From JAYRZB01 sp041916675 (GTDB taxonomy: Bacteria > Pseudomonadota > Alphaproteobacteria > Rhizobiales > Devosiaceae), in NCBI GenBank assembly GCA_041916675.1, contig JAYRZB010000008.1, forward strand, positions 62,001-126,000: DNA of 64,000 nucleotides, given 5' to 3'. The notes under the pieces were generated by a model. The model had not been told where the DNA came from, did no database searches, and saw nothing but the letters and a program-made list of their open reading frames with translations. A program made the position numbers and the translations under genes. This document shows, one piece after another, positions 42,182 through 51,117 of this stretch. Numbering within the stretch: the first letter of the stretch is position 1; the number at the start of each line of letters is the position of its first letter.

Positions 42182-43482
42182 ACCTTGACGGGAATTTCCT
42201 GGAAGTCTTCCGACCCGAAAATCCCGAGATAACGGGCAATCTCTTCTGGCGTGCCGGTGGCCTTGCGCGGATTATCCGAGAGTTTGACCGCTGGACGGCC
42301 ATCTGCCTCGGATACCTTGCAGACAATCGAGATCGGCTCGAGCCGGTGATTGGTGTTGGGCGCGCAATCGGCAAAATCATTGGTCAGGTTGGTGCCCCAG
42401 CCAAAGGTCATGCGAACCTTGGAATGAAAGTGGTGATAGGCATCCTCGATCATGTCGACGTCGAGCCCGTCCGAAAAGATCAGCAGTTTGTCGCGCGGAT
42501 CCTTGCCCCTGGCCTTCCACCATTCGATGATCTTTTCCCCGCCCTCGATCGGTGGCGCGCTGTCGGGGCGGAAGCCGGTCCAGTCCGCCACCCAGTCGGG
42601 CGCGTCGCGCAGGAATGCGGCCGTGCCGAAGGCATCGGGCAGAACGATCAACAGGTTGCCGTTATAGTAGCGCCGCCAGTCCTCGAGCACCTGATAGGGC
42701 GCATAGCGCAGCTCTTTTTCATTGCGGGCCAGGGCTGCCAGCACCATGGGCAATTCATGGGCATTGGTGCCCAGCGCCTCAAGATCGGTATCCATGGCCA
42801 GCAGCACGTTGGAGGTCCCGGTCAGCGCCCCGCCGAGCCCTTCCTTGAGCGCCTCCACGCACCAGCGCTGCCACAGGAACGAGTGCCGCCGCCGCGTGCC
42901 GAAATCGGAGATCTTGAGATCCGGCAGCTTTTTGAGCCGCTCCACCTTTTCCCACATCTTGGCTTTGGCACGCGCATAAACCACATCGAGGGTAAACGGC
43001 CCATATTCCTTCAGCGCCGCCCGCGAGCGCAGCTCGTTGATGATCGCCAGCGCCGGGATTTCCCACAGCGTCGAATACATCCAGGGACCATAAAATTCGA
43101 GCTCGAACTGCCCGTCGCGCTTTTCAAGCCGGTATTCGGGCAGGCGGAAATCGGCCAGCCAGCGCAGGAAATCCGGTGAAAAGATCTGCTTGGTGCCGGC
43201 AAAGGTGTTACCCGCCAGCCAGATCATTTCCTTTTTGCTAAAGCGCAGCGTACGGGCGTGATCGAGCTGTTCGCGCAGGTCCTGCTCATTGATTTCGTCG
43301 GCCAGCCTGACTGTTGTCGAGCGGTTGATCAGCGAGAAGGTCGCATCGACCTTGGGATACAATCCCCAGATCATCTGCAGCATCAAAAGCTTATAGAAAT
43401 CGGTATCGAGAAGGCTGCGTACGATGGGGTCGAGTTTCCAGGTGTGGTTATACACCCGCCGCGCAATATCGGTCCGTGCCAT
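42178..43482 (-). CDS. pncB: Nicotinate phosphoribosyltransferase
   Basis: Converts nicotinate to NaMN in NAD salvage. 434 residues. 'SLLDTDFYKLLMLQMIWGLY' is the typical N-terminus. The phosphohistidine region ('GTRRRHSFLWQRW') and the PRPP site 'DGLDVDMIEDAYHHFHSKVR' with 'FGWGTNLTNDFA' are present. Together with nadA/nadB at 17-19.8 kb the organism has both de novo and salvage routes. Confidence 0.95.
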   Translation of the reverse strand: MARTDIARRVYNHTWKLDPIVRSLLDTDFYKLLMLQMIWGLYPKVDATFSLINRSTTVRLADEINEQDLREQLDHARTLRFSKKEMIWLAGNTFAGTKQIFSPDFLRWLADFRLPEYRLEKRDGQFELEFYGPWMYSTLWEIPALAIINELRSRAALKEYGPFTLDVVYARAKAKMWEKVERLKKLPDLKISDFGTRRRHSFLWQRWCVEALKEGLGGALTGTSNVLLAMDTDLEALGTNAHELPMVLAALARNEKELRYAPYQVLEDWRRYYNGNLLIVLPDAFGTAAFLRDAPDWVADWTGFRPDSAPPIEGGEKIIEWWKARGKDPRDKLLIFSDGLDVDMIEDAYHHFHSKVRMTFGWGTNLTNDFADCAPNTNHRLEPISIVCKVSEADGRPAVKLSDNPRKATGTPEEIARYLGIFGSEDFQEIPVKV

Positions 43483-43686
43483 GCTCTTCCGCCCTTGTCC
43501 GCATTCTGTCTAAGCGGTCGGGGGCATAAAATCCAGACGGCTGCGGTCGGCATTGTGCGCGGCGCGCCGTTAGCTGGCGATTAACCAGTCCACGGCTTGG
43601 TCAGACACCCGCCCCGGGCTGAAAGCCTACCTTAAGGCATCGAGCCTAGCCTCTGGATCAGCCCAGAATGGGTATGGCGGTGCACT

Positions 43687-46362
43687 TTGGCGGTTAAGGG
43701 CAGCAAATTCGGGCATTGGGCGGCGCTGGTCTGGCGGCCGGGCAATATCCCTGCGGTCATTGCCCTGCTGGTCATGGTCGCAGGCGGAGCCTTTGCCGAC
43801 TATCAGAACGGCGTGCTGTTCGCACAGAGCCAGCGTGCCGAAGTGCTCGCCCGCCTCAATGTCATCCGGGCCCGGCTTGAGGGCAATATCAACGCCAATA
43901 TCCAGTTGGTGCGCGGTCTGGTGAGCGTCATCAGTACTGAGCCCGATATCGAGGCACCGCGCTTCACTTCGCTGGCCGCGAACCTTTTCCTGCAGGATTC
44001 CCAGTTGCGCTCCGTCGCCGCTGCACCGGGCATGGTGGTGACCATGGTCTATCCGCTGGCCGGTAACGAACGCGCCCTAGGGCTCGACTATCGCACGAAT
44101 CCGGCCCAGCGCGACGCCGCCATGCGCGCCAAGCAGCACAATCAACTCGTGCTCGCCGGCCCGGTTAAGCTCGTGCAGGGCGGGGAAGGCTTTGTGGGCC
44201 GTTTCCCGGTCTATCAACCCGATGATTTCGGGAGGCCAAAGTTTTGGGGCCTGGTCTCGGCCGTCATTGATGTCGACCGGCTTTACGCCGACAGCGGCGT
44301 CACCGACCCCGGACTTGGCATTGTCCTGGCGATTTCGGGTCGAGATGCGCAGGGCTCCAAGGGCAGCCGCTTTTTTGGGCCCGGTTCGGTCATTTCCGGC
44401 GACCCGGTGACCGCCGACGTTTTTCTGCCCGCCGGGTCCTGGCAGATATCGGCCATTCCAACCGGTGGCTGGCAGACCACGGCCCCCAACGCCTGGATGC
44501 TGCGGCTGGCCATGCTGATCGCTGCGGCCCTGGTGGTGGTGCCACTTCTGATCTCGGGCCGCCTGATTGCCGAGCGCCACATCAACATCAAGCAGTTGCG
44601 CGAACGCGAACAGCAACTGGCCCGCCTTTCACGCCGCCTCGAGCTTGCGCTCGATACCTCCAAGGTCGGTGTGTGGGAAATGGATATCGCCACCGGCGAT
44701 CTCCATTGGGATGACCGGATGAACGAACTTTACGGCTTGCCCACCGACGGCGGCAAGCGCTCCTACCACGATTGGCGCAAGGCCCTGCACCCCGAGGATG
44801 CCGATCGCGCCTCGCTCGATTTCCGTAAGGCCCTCGATTCTAGGGGCCGGTATTACTCCGAGTACCGCCTGCTTCTGCCCGATGGGCAGGAGCGCAACAT
44901 CCGCGCTATTGGCGCCATCTACGAAGAGCCGGGCGCACCGCCGCGCATCGTGGGGGTGAACTGGGATGTGTCTGCCGACGTCGCCCTTAACGAGGACCTG
45001 CGACGCGCCAAAAGCCAGGCCGATGCCCGCAATGCAGAGCTGGAAGTGGCCAAGGCCAGCATCGAATACAACGCACTGCACGACTCTCTGACCGGCCTGC
45101 CTAACAGGCGCTATCTCGACCAGATGCTCAAGCAGCGCGCCGCCCATTGCCGTCGCGAAGGCGGTTCCATTTCGCTGCTGCATATCGACCTCGACCGCTT
45201 CAAGCAGATCAACGACACGCTCGGGCACGCCGCCGGCGACGCCATGCTTGTCCATGCCTCGCAGGTCTTGAAGGACAAGGTGCGCGACGATGATTTTGTG
45301 GCCCGCATTGGCGGGGACGAATTCGTGGTCGTCTGCAATTCCAAGGGCCGCCCGCGTGATTTGTCCACTCTGGCGGACCGCATCATCGCCACCATGCGCG
45401 ACCCGGTCGCCTATCAGGGCCACGAATGCCGGTTCGGGGTCAGCGTCGGCATCGCCACCGAGGCGGGAGCAGGCATTGATGCCAACCGGCTGTTGATCAA
45501 TGCCGATATCGCGCTCTATCGCGCCAAGAGCCGCGGCCGAAACCGCCACGAATTTTTCTCCGATGCCCTGCAGGCCGAGATCGTGACCACCAAAAAGGTC
45601 GCCGATGACATCCTGTCCGGCCTCGAACGCAACGAGTTCCTGGCCTACTACCAGCCCCAGTTCGATGCCAGAACGCTCGATTTGATTGGAGTCGAAGCCC
45701 TGGTGCGCTGGCAGCACCCGAGCCAGGGCCTGCTCGCCCCCGACCATTTCCTGCGCATTGCCGAAGAGCTCAATGTGCTGGCCAATATCGACCGCCTCGT
45801 CCTCAGCCAGGCGCTGGATCTGCAGCGGCGTCTCAACGTCGAACACAAGCTTTTGCCGCGCATTTCGGTCAATGTGTCCTCTCGGCGCCTGCATGATGAG
45901 AACCTGATTGCCAGTCTGCGTGAACTCGACATCAAGCCGGGCACGGTGGCGTTCGAGCTGGTGGAATCGATCTATCTCGACGAAAGCGACGAGATCGTCG
46001 GCTGGAACATCGACCAGATCAAAGACCTCGGCATCGATATCGAAATCGACGATTTTGGCACCGGTTATGCCTCGATCGTCAGCCTGCTCAAACTCAAGCC
46101 GAACCGCCTGAAGATCGACCGGCAACTGGTCGAGCCCATTGTCAGTTCACCCTCGCAGCGGCATCTGGTGGAATCGATCATCGAGATCGGCCAGTCGCTG
46201 GGCATCGGCGTCGTCGCCGAAGGGGTGGAAACCATGGAACACGCCCGCATCCTGGACGAGATCAGGTGCGATATCCTGCAAGGCTATGCCTTCGCGCGCC
46301 CGATGAGCGCCGCCGACCTCGAGGCCTTCATCTCCCACGACGCCTGGCGTCGAGCCAGCTGA
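43687..46362 (+). CDS. CHASE-PAS-GGDEF-EAL cyclic-di-GMP enzyme
   Basis: 891 residues, TTG start at 43687 (no in-frame ATG nearby). Membrane helix about 17-37, periplasmic CHASE domain to about 270, second helix about 275-295, PAS near 310-430, GGDEF near 460-625, EAL near 640-885. The diguanylate cyclase site 'FVARIGGDEFVVV' is intact and preceded by the inhibitory RxxD ('RDDD'). The phosphodiesterase part has 'IGVEALVRWQHP', 'IEIDDFGTGYASIVSLLKL' and 'GVVAEGVETMEHA'. Both activities look possible. Sensing of an extracellular signal by CHASE is expected. Confidence 0.93.
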   Translation: MAVKGSKFGHWAALVWRPGNIPAVIALLVMVAGGAFADYQNGVLFAQSQRAEVLARLNVIRARLEGNINANIQLVRGLVSVISTEPDIEAPRFTSLAANLFLQDSQLRSVAAAPGMVVTMVYPLAGNERALGLDYRTNPAQRDAAMRAKQHNQLVLAGPVKLVQGGEGFVGRFPVYQPDDFGRPKFWGLVSAVIDVDRLYADSGVTDPGLGIVLAISGRDAQGSKGSRFFGPGSVISGDPVTADVFLPAGSWQISAIPTGGWQTTAPNAWMLRLAMLIAAALVVVPLLISGRLIAERHINIKQLREREQQLARLSRRLELALDTSKVGVWEMDIATGDLHWDDRMNELYGLPTDGGKRSYHDWRKALHPEDADRASLDFRKALDSRGRYYSEYRLLLPDGQERNIRAIGAIYEEPGAPPRIVGVNWDVSADVALNEDLRRAKSQADARNAELEVAKASIEYNALHDSLTGLPNRRYLDQMLKQRAAHCRREGGSISLLHIDLDRFKQINDTLGHAAGDAMLVHASQVLKDKVRDDDFVARIGGDEFVVVCNSKGRPRDLSTLADRIIATMRDPVAYQGHECRFGVSVGIATEAGAGIDANRLLINADIALYRAKSRGRNRHEFFSDALQAEIVTTKKVADDILSGLERNEFLAYYQPQFDARTLDLIGVEALVRWQHPSQGLLAPDHFLRIAEELNVLANIDRLVLSQALDLQRRLNVEHKLLPRISVNVSSRRLHDENLIASLRELDIKPGTVAFELVESIYLDESDEIVGWNIDQIKDLGIDIEIDDFGTGYASIVSLLKLKPNRLKIDRQLVEPIVSSPSQRHLVESIIEIGQSLGIGVVAEGVETMEHARILDEIRCDILQGYAFARPMSAADLEAFISHDAWRRAS

Positions 46363-46365
46363 AGG

Positions 46366-46590
46366 CTAACTCTCCCGGCGGGGCGGCGTATCCTCACCCA
46401 ATAGCTGCAACATTTGAAACAGAGCATAATCGGACGGCTGCGTGCCAAGCCGCCGGTCCGGATTGGCCAGCAGCGCCCGCGCAATCTCCGCATTCAGATC
46501 GCGCCGCTCGGCGTTGAGCGCCAACGTTGCCTTTCCCGGCCCTTCAGCCAGTTTCGGCAGTTTCTTACGTACCCTAAGGAATGATCCCAT
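46366..46590 (-). CDS. Small hypothetical protein
   Basis: 74 residues from the ATG at 46590, with GGAGG five bases upstream. Mostly Arg/Leu/Ala helical; the first part is basic ('MGSFLRVRKKLPKLAEGPGK'), the rest acidic and Pro-rich. No family recognised. It lies between convergent and divergent large genes and nearly touches the GGDEF gene's stop. The good SD and the lack of alternative coding in this gap support it, but it could be spurious. Confidence 0.45.
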   Translation of the reverse strand: MGSFLRVRKKLPKLAEGPGKATLALNAERRDLNAEIARALLANPDRRLGTQPSDYALFQMLQLLGEDTPPRRES

Positions 46591-46697
46591 CAGTCCCTCC
46601 ACTGATGATTGTCAGACAACGGGGCCTGTGGCACCTTGTCAAGAGGCGGGGCCGTCATGCGGCCAGGTTATGCACGATATGGGTCTCGGGGGCATCG

Positions 46698-48404
46698 GTG
46701 GACGATCAGGAACTGGACCTGCGCGGGCTGATCGGCCTGTTGCAACGGCGCTGGCGGATGATCGCGCTGACGCTGCTGCTGGTCAGCACGGCTGGCATGC
46801 TCGCCCTCGCCCAGATGCAACCGGTCTATCAGGCCACTGCCCTGGTACTGGTCGATCCGGGACCACGTGACCTTTTGACCGCCGAAACGCAATCCCGCCC
46901 GCTCAACGATACGGCCCGGGTGGAAAGCGAAGTTGAGATCATCCGCTCCGACACCACCCTTCTGGCTGTCATTGCTGAACTTGAACTGCTCCAGGACACC
47001 GAATTCGGCCCCTCGCCCGACTGGTGGTCGCGCCTCTTTGGCCTTGTGGGGCTGAACCAGCCAACCGAGGTGACCCCGGTTGCGCTGACCCAGAATGCGT
47101 TGAACCGGCTACGGGCAGCCATCAGCATCGAACGGCGTGGCCTGACCTATGTGATTGCCGTTAGCGTTCGATCGGGCGATCCATTCAAGGCGGCGCGCAT
47201 CGCCAACGCCCTTGCCAATGCTTATATCCGCTCCCAGCTTGAGGCGCGCATCACTGCAACCCTAAGCGCCCGCGACATCATCGCTGCCCGGCTCGATACG
47301 GCGCGCGCCGCCCTGACTGATGCGGAAACGGCAGCGCGCACCGCCGACCCGCTCGATGCCGGTGGCGTTTTTGCCCGCAGCCAGGCTGTGTTGCAGGCCC
47401 GCAGCCATTATCAAACCCTGTCGGCGCGCCTTAACGAACTTGAGGCCCAGTCGCACCTGCAACTCGCCGACAGTCGCATTGTCTCGGAGGCCTTCCCACC
47501 CGGCACCCCCAGTGCTCCCGACACGATCCTGCTTATGGCCATAACGGCTGTTACCGGCCTGGGGCTGGGCCTGACCCTTGCCCTGCTCTACGAAAACGTA
47601 TTCGGTGGCTTTACCTCCCGCGCCCAAATACAGGCGGTGCTGAAGGCCCAAAACACCGCCAGCCTGCCGCGCCACCGCGATCTGCAGCGCGGACAAACCC
47701 CGGCCGATCTGATCATCACCGCGCCCCTGTCCGGCTTTGCCGAAGCCATCCGCCGCCTGCAGGTGAGCATCGATCAAACCCTGCGGCGCCAGCGCGGCAC
47801 GGAACCGGGCGCCGTCGTGCTGGTCACCTCTGTCGATCCCGGGGAGGGCAAGAGCACAACCGCATTGGCTTTGGCTCGGACCTATGCGTTAGGTGGGCGT
47901 ACGGTGCTTTTGATTGATGCAGACCTGCGTCAGCCGGGCCTGCACCGCCTGCTCGGCCTCGAACCCGATGTCGGACTTCTCGAATACCTTGCCGCATCGC
48001 CCGGCTCGGTGCCCCTTATGTCCGTTCTGGCTGCCGACCCGCTATCGGGCGTGCGCATCGCGCTCGGCGCCCATGGCAGCGACACCGCGACCGACCACCT
48101 GCTGGGCGGTGAAGCCTTTGCGCGCATGCTCGCTGCCGCGCGGCAGAGCTTTGATATCATCATTCTCGACGCTTCGCCTGCGGCGGTTGTTGTTGATCCA
48201 CTCTATCTGGCCCCGCATGCCGATGCGATCGCCCTACTGATACGTTGGGCCGGCACCGGCCAGCAGGAGGCGCGCGTCGCCGTGGCAGCAATTGACGCTG
48301 CCCGTCGGCCCGAGACCGAAATTATCACGGTTCTCAGTCTTGCGGAGGAGCGACGCGTTCGCTACCGCCGCAGGCTCAGCGCGTCTGCCGCAACATCGGG
48401 CTGA
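46698..48404 (+). CDS. Wzz/GumC-type polysaccharide co-polymerase with BY-kinase-like ATPase domain
   Basis: 568 residues from a GTG at 46698 with a G-run upstream; upstream ATG at 46581 overlaps the preceding small gene. The N-terminal Wzz domain has a helix at about 20-40 ('MIALTLLLVSTAGMLALAQM') and a second near 285-305 ('LLMAITAVTGLGLGLTLALL'). The C-terminal ATPase has Walker A 'SVDPGEGKSTTALALA', Walker A-prime 'VLLIDADLRQPGLHRLLGL' and 'DIIILDASPA'. It controls chain length or export of exopolysaccharide. The tyrosine-rich tail of true BY-kinases is missing, leaving one Tyr. Overlaps the sugar transferase tail-to-tail by 43 bp. Confidence 0.85.
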   Translation: MDDQELDLRGLIGLLQRRWRMIALTLLLVSTAGMLALAQMQPVYQATALVLVDPGPRDLLTAETQSRPLNDTARVESEVEIIRSDTTLLAVIAELELLQDTEFGPSPDWWSRLFGLVGLNQPTEVTPVALTQNALNRLRAAISIERRGLTYVIAVSVRSGDPFKAARIANALANAYIRSQLEARITATLSARDIIAARLDTARAALTDAETAARTADPLDAGGVFARSQAVLQARSHYQTLSARLNELEAQSHLQLADSRIVSEAFPPGTPSAPDTILLMAITAVTGLGLGLTLALLYENVFGGFTSRAQIQAVLKAQNTASLPRHRDLQRGQTPADLIITAPLSGFAEAIRRLQVSIDQTLRRQRGTEPGAVVLVTSVDPGEGKSTTALALARTYALGGRTVLLIDADLRQPGLHRLLGLEPDVGLLEYLAASPGSVPLMSVLAADPLSGVRIALGAHGSDTATDHLLGGEAFARMLAAARQSFDIIILDASPAAVVVDPLYLAPHADAIALLIRWAGTGQQEARVAVAAIDAARRPETEIITVLSLAEERRVRYRRRLSASAATSG

Positions 48405-49036
48405 TGGCGCAGACCGCGGAGAAGTTCAATCGGAGTGCGGACAATGATCATTAGGTCGAGCCACACCGAAGCCCGGGCAACATAGTCGAGGTCGAGCGCC
48501 AACCGCAACGCCGCCTGCCGGCGGCAGGTCAGCGGCCCGCGCATGCCATGGATCTGCGCCAGGCCGGTCAATCCGGGCCGCACCGCCAGCCGCTCGCTGA
48601 AGCGCGCAAACAACATGTCATAACGTTCTGCCCCCACGAGCATCCCCGGCACCAGCGGCCGGGGGCCGACCAGCGCCATATCGCCACGCAGCACATTGAT
48701 CAGTTGTGGCAATTCATCGAGCCCCGAGAGCCGCAAGAAGCGCCCCAGCGCATCGGGCATCCCCGGCGGTGTCAACCCTGATGCATCGCATCGGTCCGGC
48801 GGCAGCGTACGGAACTTGAGGATCGTGAAGGCCCGCCCATGCAGACCAAGACGGGTCTGCCGGAACAGGATTGGCCCCGACCGTTTTAGCAGCAGCCCAA
48901 TGATCGTCAGAAGCGGCATCAGCACAATCAACAGCGCCAGCGCAACGGCCGGCTCGGTAAGCGCCTTGCCTATCCGATAGGTTCGCGGCGCCGCAGCGGC
49001 CTCACCACGATCCGCCCACTGTCCGCCGACTGCCAT
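48362..49036 (-). CDS. Undecaprenyl-phosphate sugar transferase, WcaJ/ExoY family
   Basis: Initiates exopolysaccharide by moving a sugar-1-phosphate to undecaprenyl phosphate. 224 residues from the ATG at 49036; a GTG at 49039 is also in frame. One membrane helix is near 30-52 ('AVALALLIVLMPLLTIIGLL'). The catalytic core shows 'GPILFRQTRLGLHGRAFTIL' with 'KFRTL', 'SGLDELPQLINVLRGDMALV' with 'GPRPL', and 'RPGLTGLAQIHG'. The short, single-helix form resembles ExoY. It works with the Wzz-like protein and the galE/galU products, although the remaining glycosyltransferases are not here. Confidence 0.9.
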   Translation of the reverse strand: MAVGGQWADRGEAAAAPRTYRIGKALTEPAVALALLIVLMPLLTIIGLLLKRSGPILFRQTRLGLHGRAFTILKFRTLPPDRCDASGLTPPGMPDALGRFLRLSGLDELPQLINVLRGDMALVGPRPLVPGMLVGAERYDMLFARFSERLAVRPGLTGLAQIHGMRGPLTCRRQAALRLALDLDYVARASVWLDLMIIVRTPIELLRGLRHQPDVAADALSLRR

Positions 49037-49244
49037 CACGCCCGCCCTACGTGAATTTACGATCCGTTAACCATGCCACAATGGTGAACGGATGCAGCCG
49101 GGATCAGCGCGATGATGACGCCTGTGGAAATCCTGTTGATAACCGGGCTCCCGCGCGCTTCGGAAAACCCTTGATCTGTCGCAAGGCGGGCCGGGCCGAA
49201 TGGGCGCAGAATGACCCTCACACAACATCTCGGCGGAGCGTCCC

Positions 49245-50081
49245 ATGTTCAAGGTCATTGGCTCTATCATTGGCATTACCCTGCTGCTGGCTGGCCTCAC
49301 GCTCTGGTGGCTCTACACCCTTTTCGGTGGAGCGATCGATGCGCAGGTCAGTCAGGTCATGGCCTCGGCGCAACCGCAGCCCGGCGTCATAACCGAAGAG
49401 CACATCACGCGCCTGCCTGCTCCCGCCCAGCGCTATTTCACCCATGCCGGCGTCATCGGGAAAACCATCCCCACCCTGGTCCGCATCACCCAGTCCGGCC
49501 GCATCCGAGGCACCGAAAAGGATGGATGGATGACGCTCGAAGCCGAACAGGTCTATGCGACCAACCCGCCCGCCTTTGTCTGGAAGGCCGGCCTCCCCAG
49601 TACCGGCCTGCCCTTAGTCATGGGGCGCGACATCTATCTAGACGGCGAAGGTTCTATCCTGATGAAAATGCTGGCCGCGTTCCCGGTGGCCGACCAGCAT
49701 GGGCCGGAAATGGGCCCGGCCGGGTTGATGCGCTATCTCAATGAGATGATGTGGTTTCCAGCCGCTTATCTCGGCTCTAATGTCAGCATTGTCGGCATCG
49801 ACGACCAGAGTTTTGCCGTCACCATCACCGATCGCGGGGTCAGCGCCACCGGCACGCTGTTCATCGATCCGGCCGGGCGCATCACCAATTTCAGCGCCCA
49901 GCGCTTTAACACCGGCAGCGGCAGGATCGAAACCTGGGAAACCCCGATTATGGCCTATACGATGTTTGAGGGCCTTGAGCTGCCCGCAAGGGGCAGCGCG
50001 GTATGGAAGCAGGCCAACGGTGATTTCACTTATATCGAGATCGACATTCTCGATGTCGCCTATGATCGCCCCTTGCACTAA
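49245..50081 (+). CDS. Conserved membrane-anchored protein, DUF6544-like
   Basis: 278 residues. N-terminal helix 5-27 ('IGSIIGITLLLAGLTLWWLY'), then an exported domain containing 'LPAPAQRYFTHAGVIGKTIP' and 'MWFPAAYLGSNVSIVGIDD', the pattern of the uncharacterised DUF6544 family. It ends with 'SAVWKQANGDFTYIEIDILD'. GGAG precedes the ATG by about eight bases. Function unknown. The convergent neighbour is the quinone oxidoreductase. Confidence 0.7.
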   Translation: MFKVIGSIIGITLLLAGLTLWWLYTLFGGAIDAQVSQVMASAQPQPGVITEEHITRLPAPAQRYFTHAGVIGKTIPTLVRITQSGRIRGTEKDGWMTLEAEQVYATNPPAFVWKAGLPSTGLPLVMGRDIYLDGEGSILMKMLAAFPVADQHGPEMGPAGLMRYLNEMMWFPAAYLGSNVSIVGIDDQSFAVTITDRGVSATGTLFIDPAGRITNFSAQRFNTGSGRIETWETPIMAYTMFEGLELPARGSAVWKQANGDFTYIEIDILDVAYDRPLH

Positions 50082-50086
50082 AGACC

Positions 50087-50108
50087 CCGGGGCCGCAAAC
50101 GGCCCCGG
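50087..50108. terminator. Bidirectional hairpin between convergent genes
   Basis: CCGGGGCCG and CGGCCCCGG form a perfect 9-bp stem around CAAA. It lies 5 bp after one stop codon and 8 bp before the other, between convergent genes. No T-run follows on either strand, so it may act with Rho or as an mRNA 3' stabiliser. Confidence 0.55.
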
Positions 50109-50116
50109 AGCCCGGC

Positions 50117-51112
50117 TCATGGCCGCAGGATGATCTTGCCGCGCGCGGTTATTTCGTTGAATCCGGCATGGGCGCGTGCGGCCTCGGCCAGCGGGATAAC
50201 TTCGGCGATCCGCACCTCGAACAGCCCGTTCCGCGCATCGGCATAGACTGCGTGCGCCCGGCTGATCAGATCCTCGTGCGTTTCGGTATGATCCCCGAGC
50301 GAAGTCCAGGACACCTTGATCGAACCGCGATTTCCGGTGCCATAGAACCCCGAAAGGATACTCACATCGATGGCGGGAATCGGCCCGGCTGCAAGTCCGT
50401 AGACGACGTTGGAACCACGCGCCCGCAACATCTTGAGGCCCATGTCGAAATAGGGCCCGCCAAGGGAGTCATAAACTGCGTGTACACCGCCGCCGGTGAG
50501 CTCGCGCACTTTGTCCGCCAGACCTGACTCCGTCACGAGAATGGCATGATCGGCGCCACGCTCCAGAATGCCCGCGAGCTTACCCTCATCGGAGGTGCCG
50601 CCGATCACCTGAGCACCCATGGCCTTGGCATATTGGGCAAGAATGGTCCCCACACCGCCGCTGGCGGCGTGCACGAATACCCATTGCCCCGGCATGATCG
50701 GATGCGCATCGTGACTGAGATAGTGAGCGGTCATCCCCTGTAACGTGACCGCTGCGGCAGTGTCGAAATCAGTACCGGGAGGCAGAGGGATCACCCTGTC
50801 CGCAGCGATACGTACGAACTGGCCATAGGCGCCCGGCATCGGGCCGCCATAAGCCACCTTGTCCCCCACCGCGAAACCGGCCACACCCTCACCCAGTGCC
50901 GCGATCACCCCGGCCGCTTCAATGCCGGGCACGAAGGGAACGGTCATTGGATAGGGCTTGCCCGAGCGGTGCTGAAGGTCGACAAAATTGACCCCGATTG
51001 CCTTTTGCTCGATCAGCACCTGCCCCGGACCGGCCACGGGAACTGGCGCTTCGACCGGGACCAAAGCCTCGGGGCCACCAAAGGCCTGTACCTGCATTGT
51101 CAGCATGGTCAT
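50117..51112 (-). CDS. NADPH:quinone reductase / zeta-crystallin-type oxidoreductase
   Basis: 331 residues from the ATG at 51112; it overlaps the aldo/keto reductase reading frame only at its start region. The MDR fold shows 'VNFVDLQHRSGKPYPM', 'PFVPGIEAAGVIAALGEGVA' and the cofactor motif 'VHAASGGVGTILAQYAKAMG'. There is no zinc-binding Cys set, as expected for quinone reductases. Last gene of the MerR-aldo/keto reductase-quinone reductase operon. Confidence 0.88.
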   Translation of the reverse strand: MTMLTMQVQAFGGPEALVPVEAPVPVAGPGQVLIEQKAIGVNFVDLQHRSGKPYPMTVPFVPGIEAAGVIAALGEGVAGFAVGDKVAYGGPMPGAYGQFVRIAADRVIPLPPGTDFDTAAAVTLQGMTAHYLSHDAHPIMPGQWVFVHAASGGVGTILAQYAKAMGAQVIGGTSDEGKLAGILERGADHAILVTESGLADKVRELTGGGVHAVYDSLGGPYFDMGLKMLRARGSNVVYGLAAGPIPAIDVSILSGFYGTGNRGSIKVSWTSLGDHTETHEDLISRAHAVYADARNGLFEVRIAEVIPLAEAARAHAGFNEITARGKIILRP

Positions 51113-51117
51113 GGTGC

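Noticed and set aside
42010..43179. 389-residue plus-strand frame opposite pncB
   Set aside because: pncB motifs are unambiguous on the minus strand.
44629..46125. 498-residue minus-strand open frame opposite the GGDEF-EAL gene
   Set aside because: Antisense shadow of conserved domains; no recognisable family or ribosome site.
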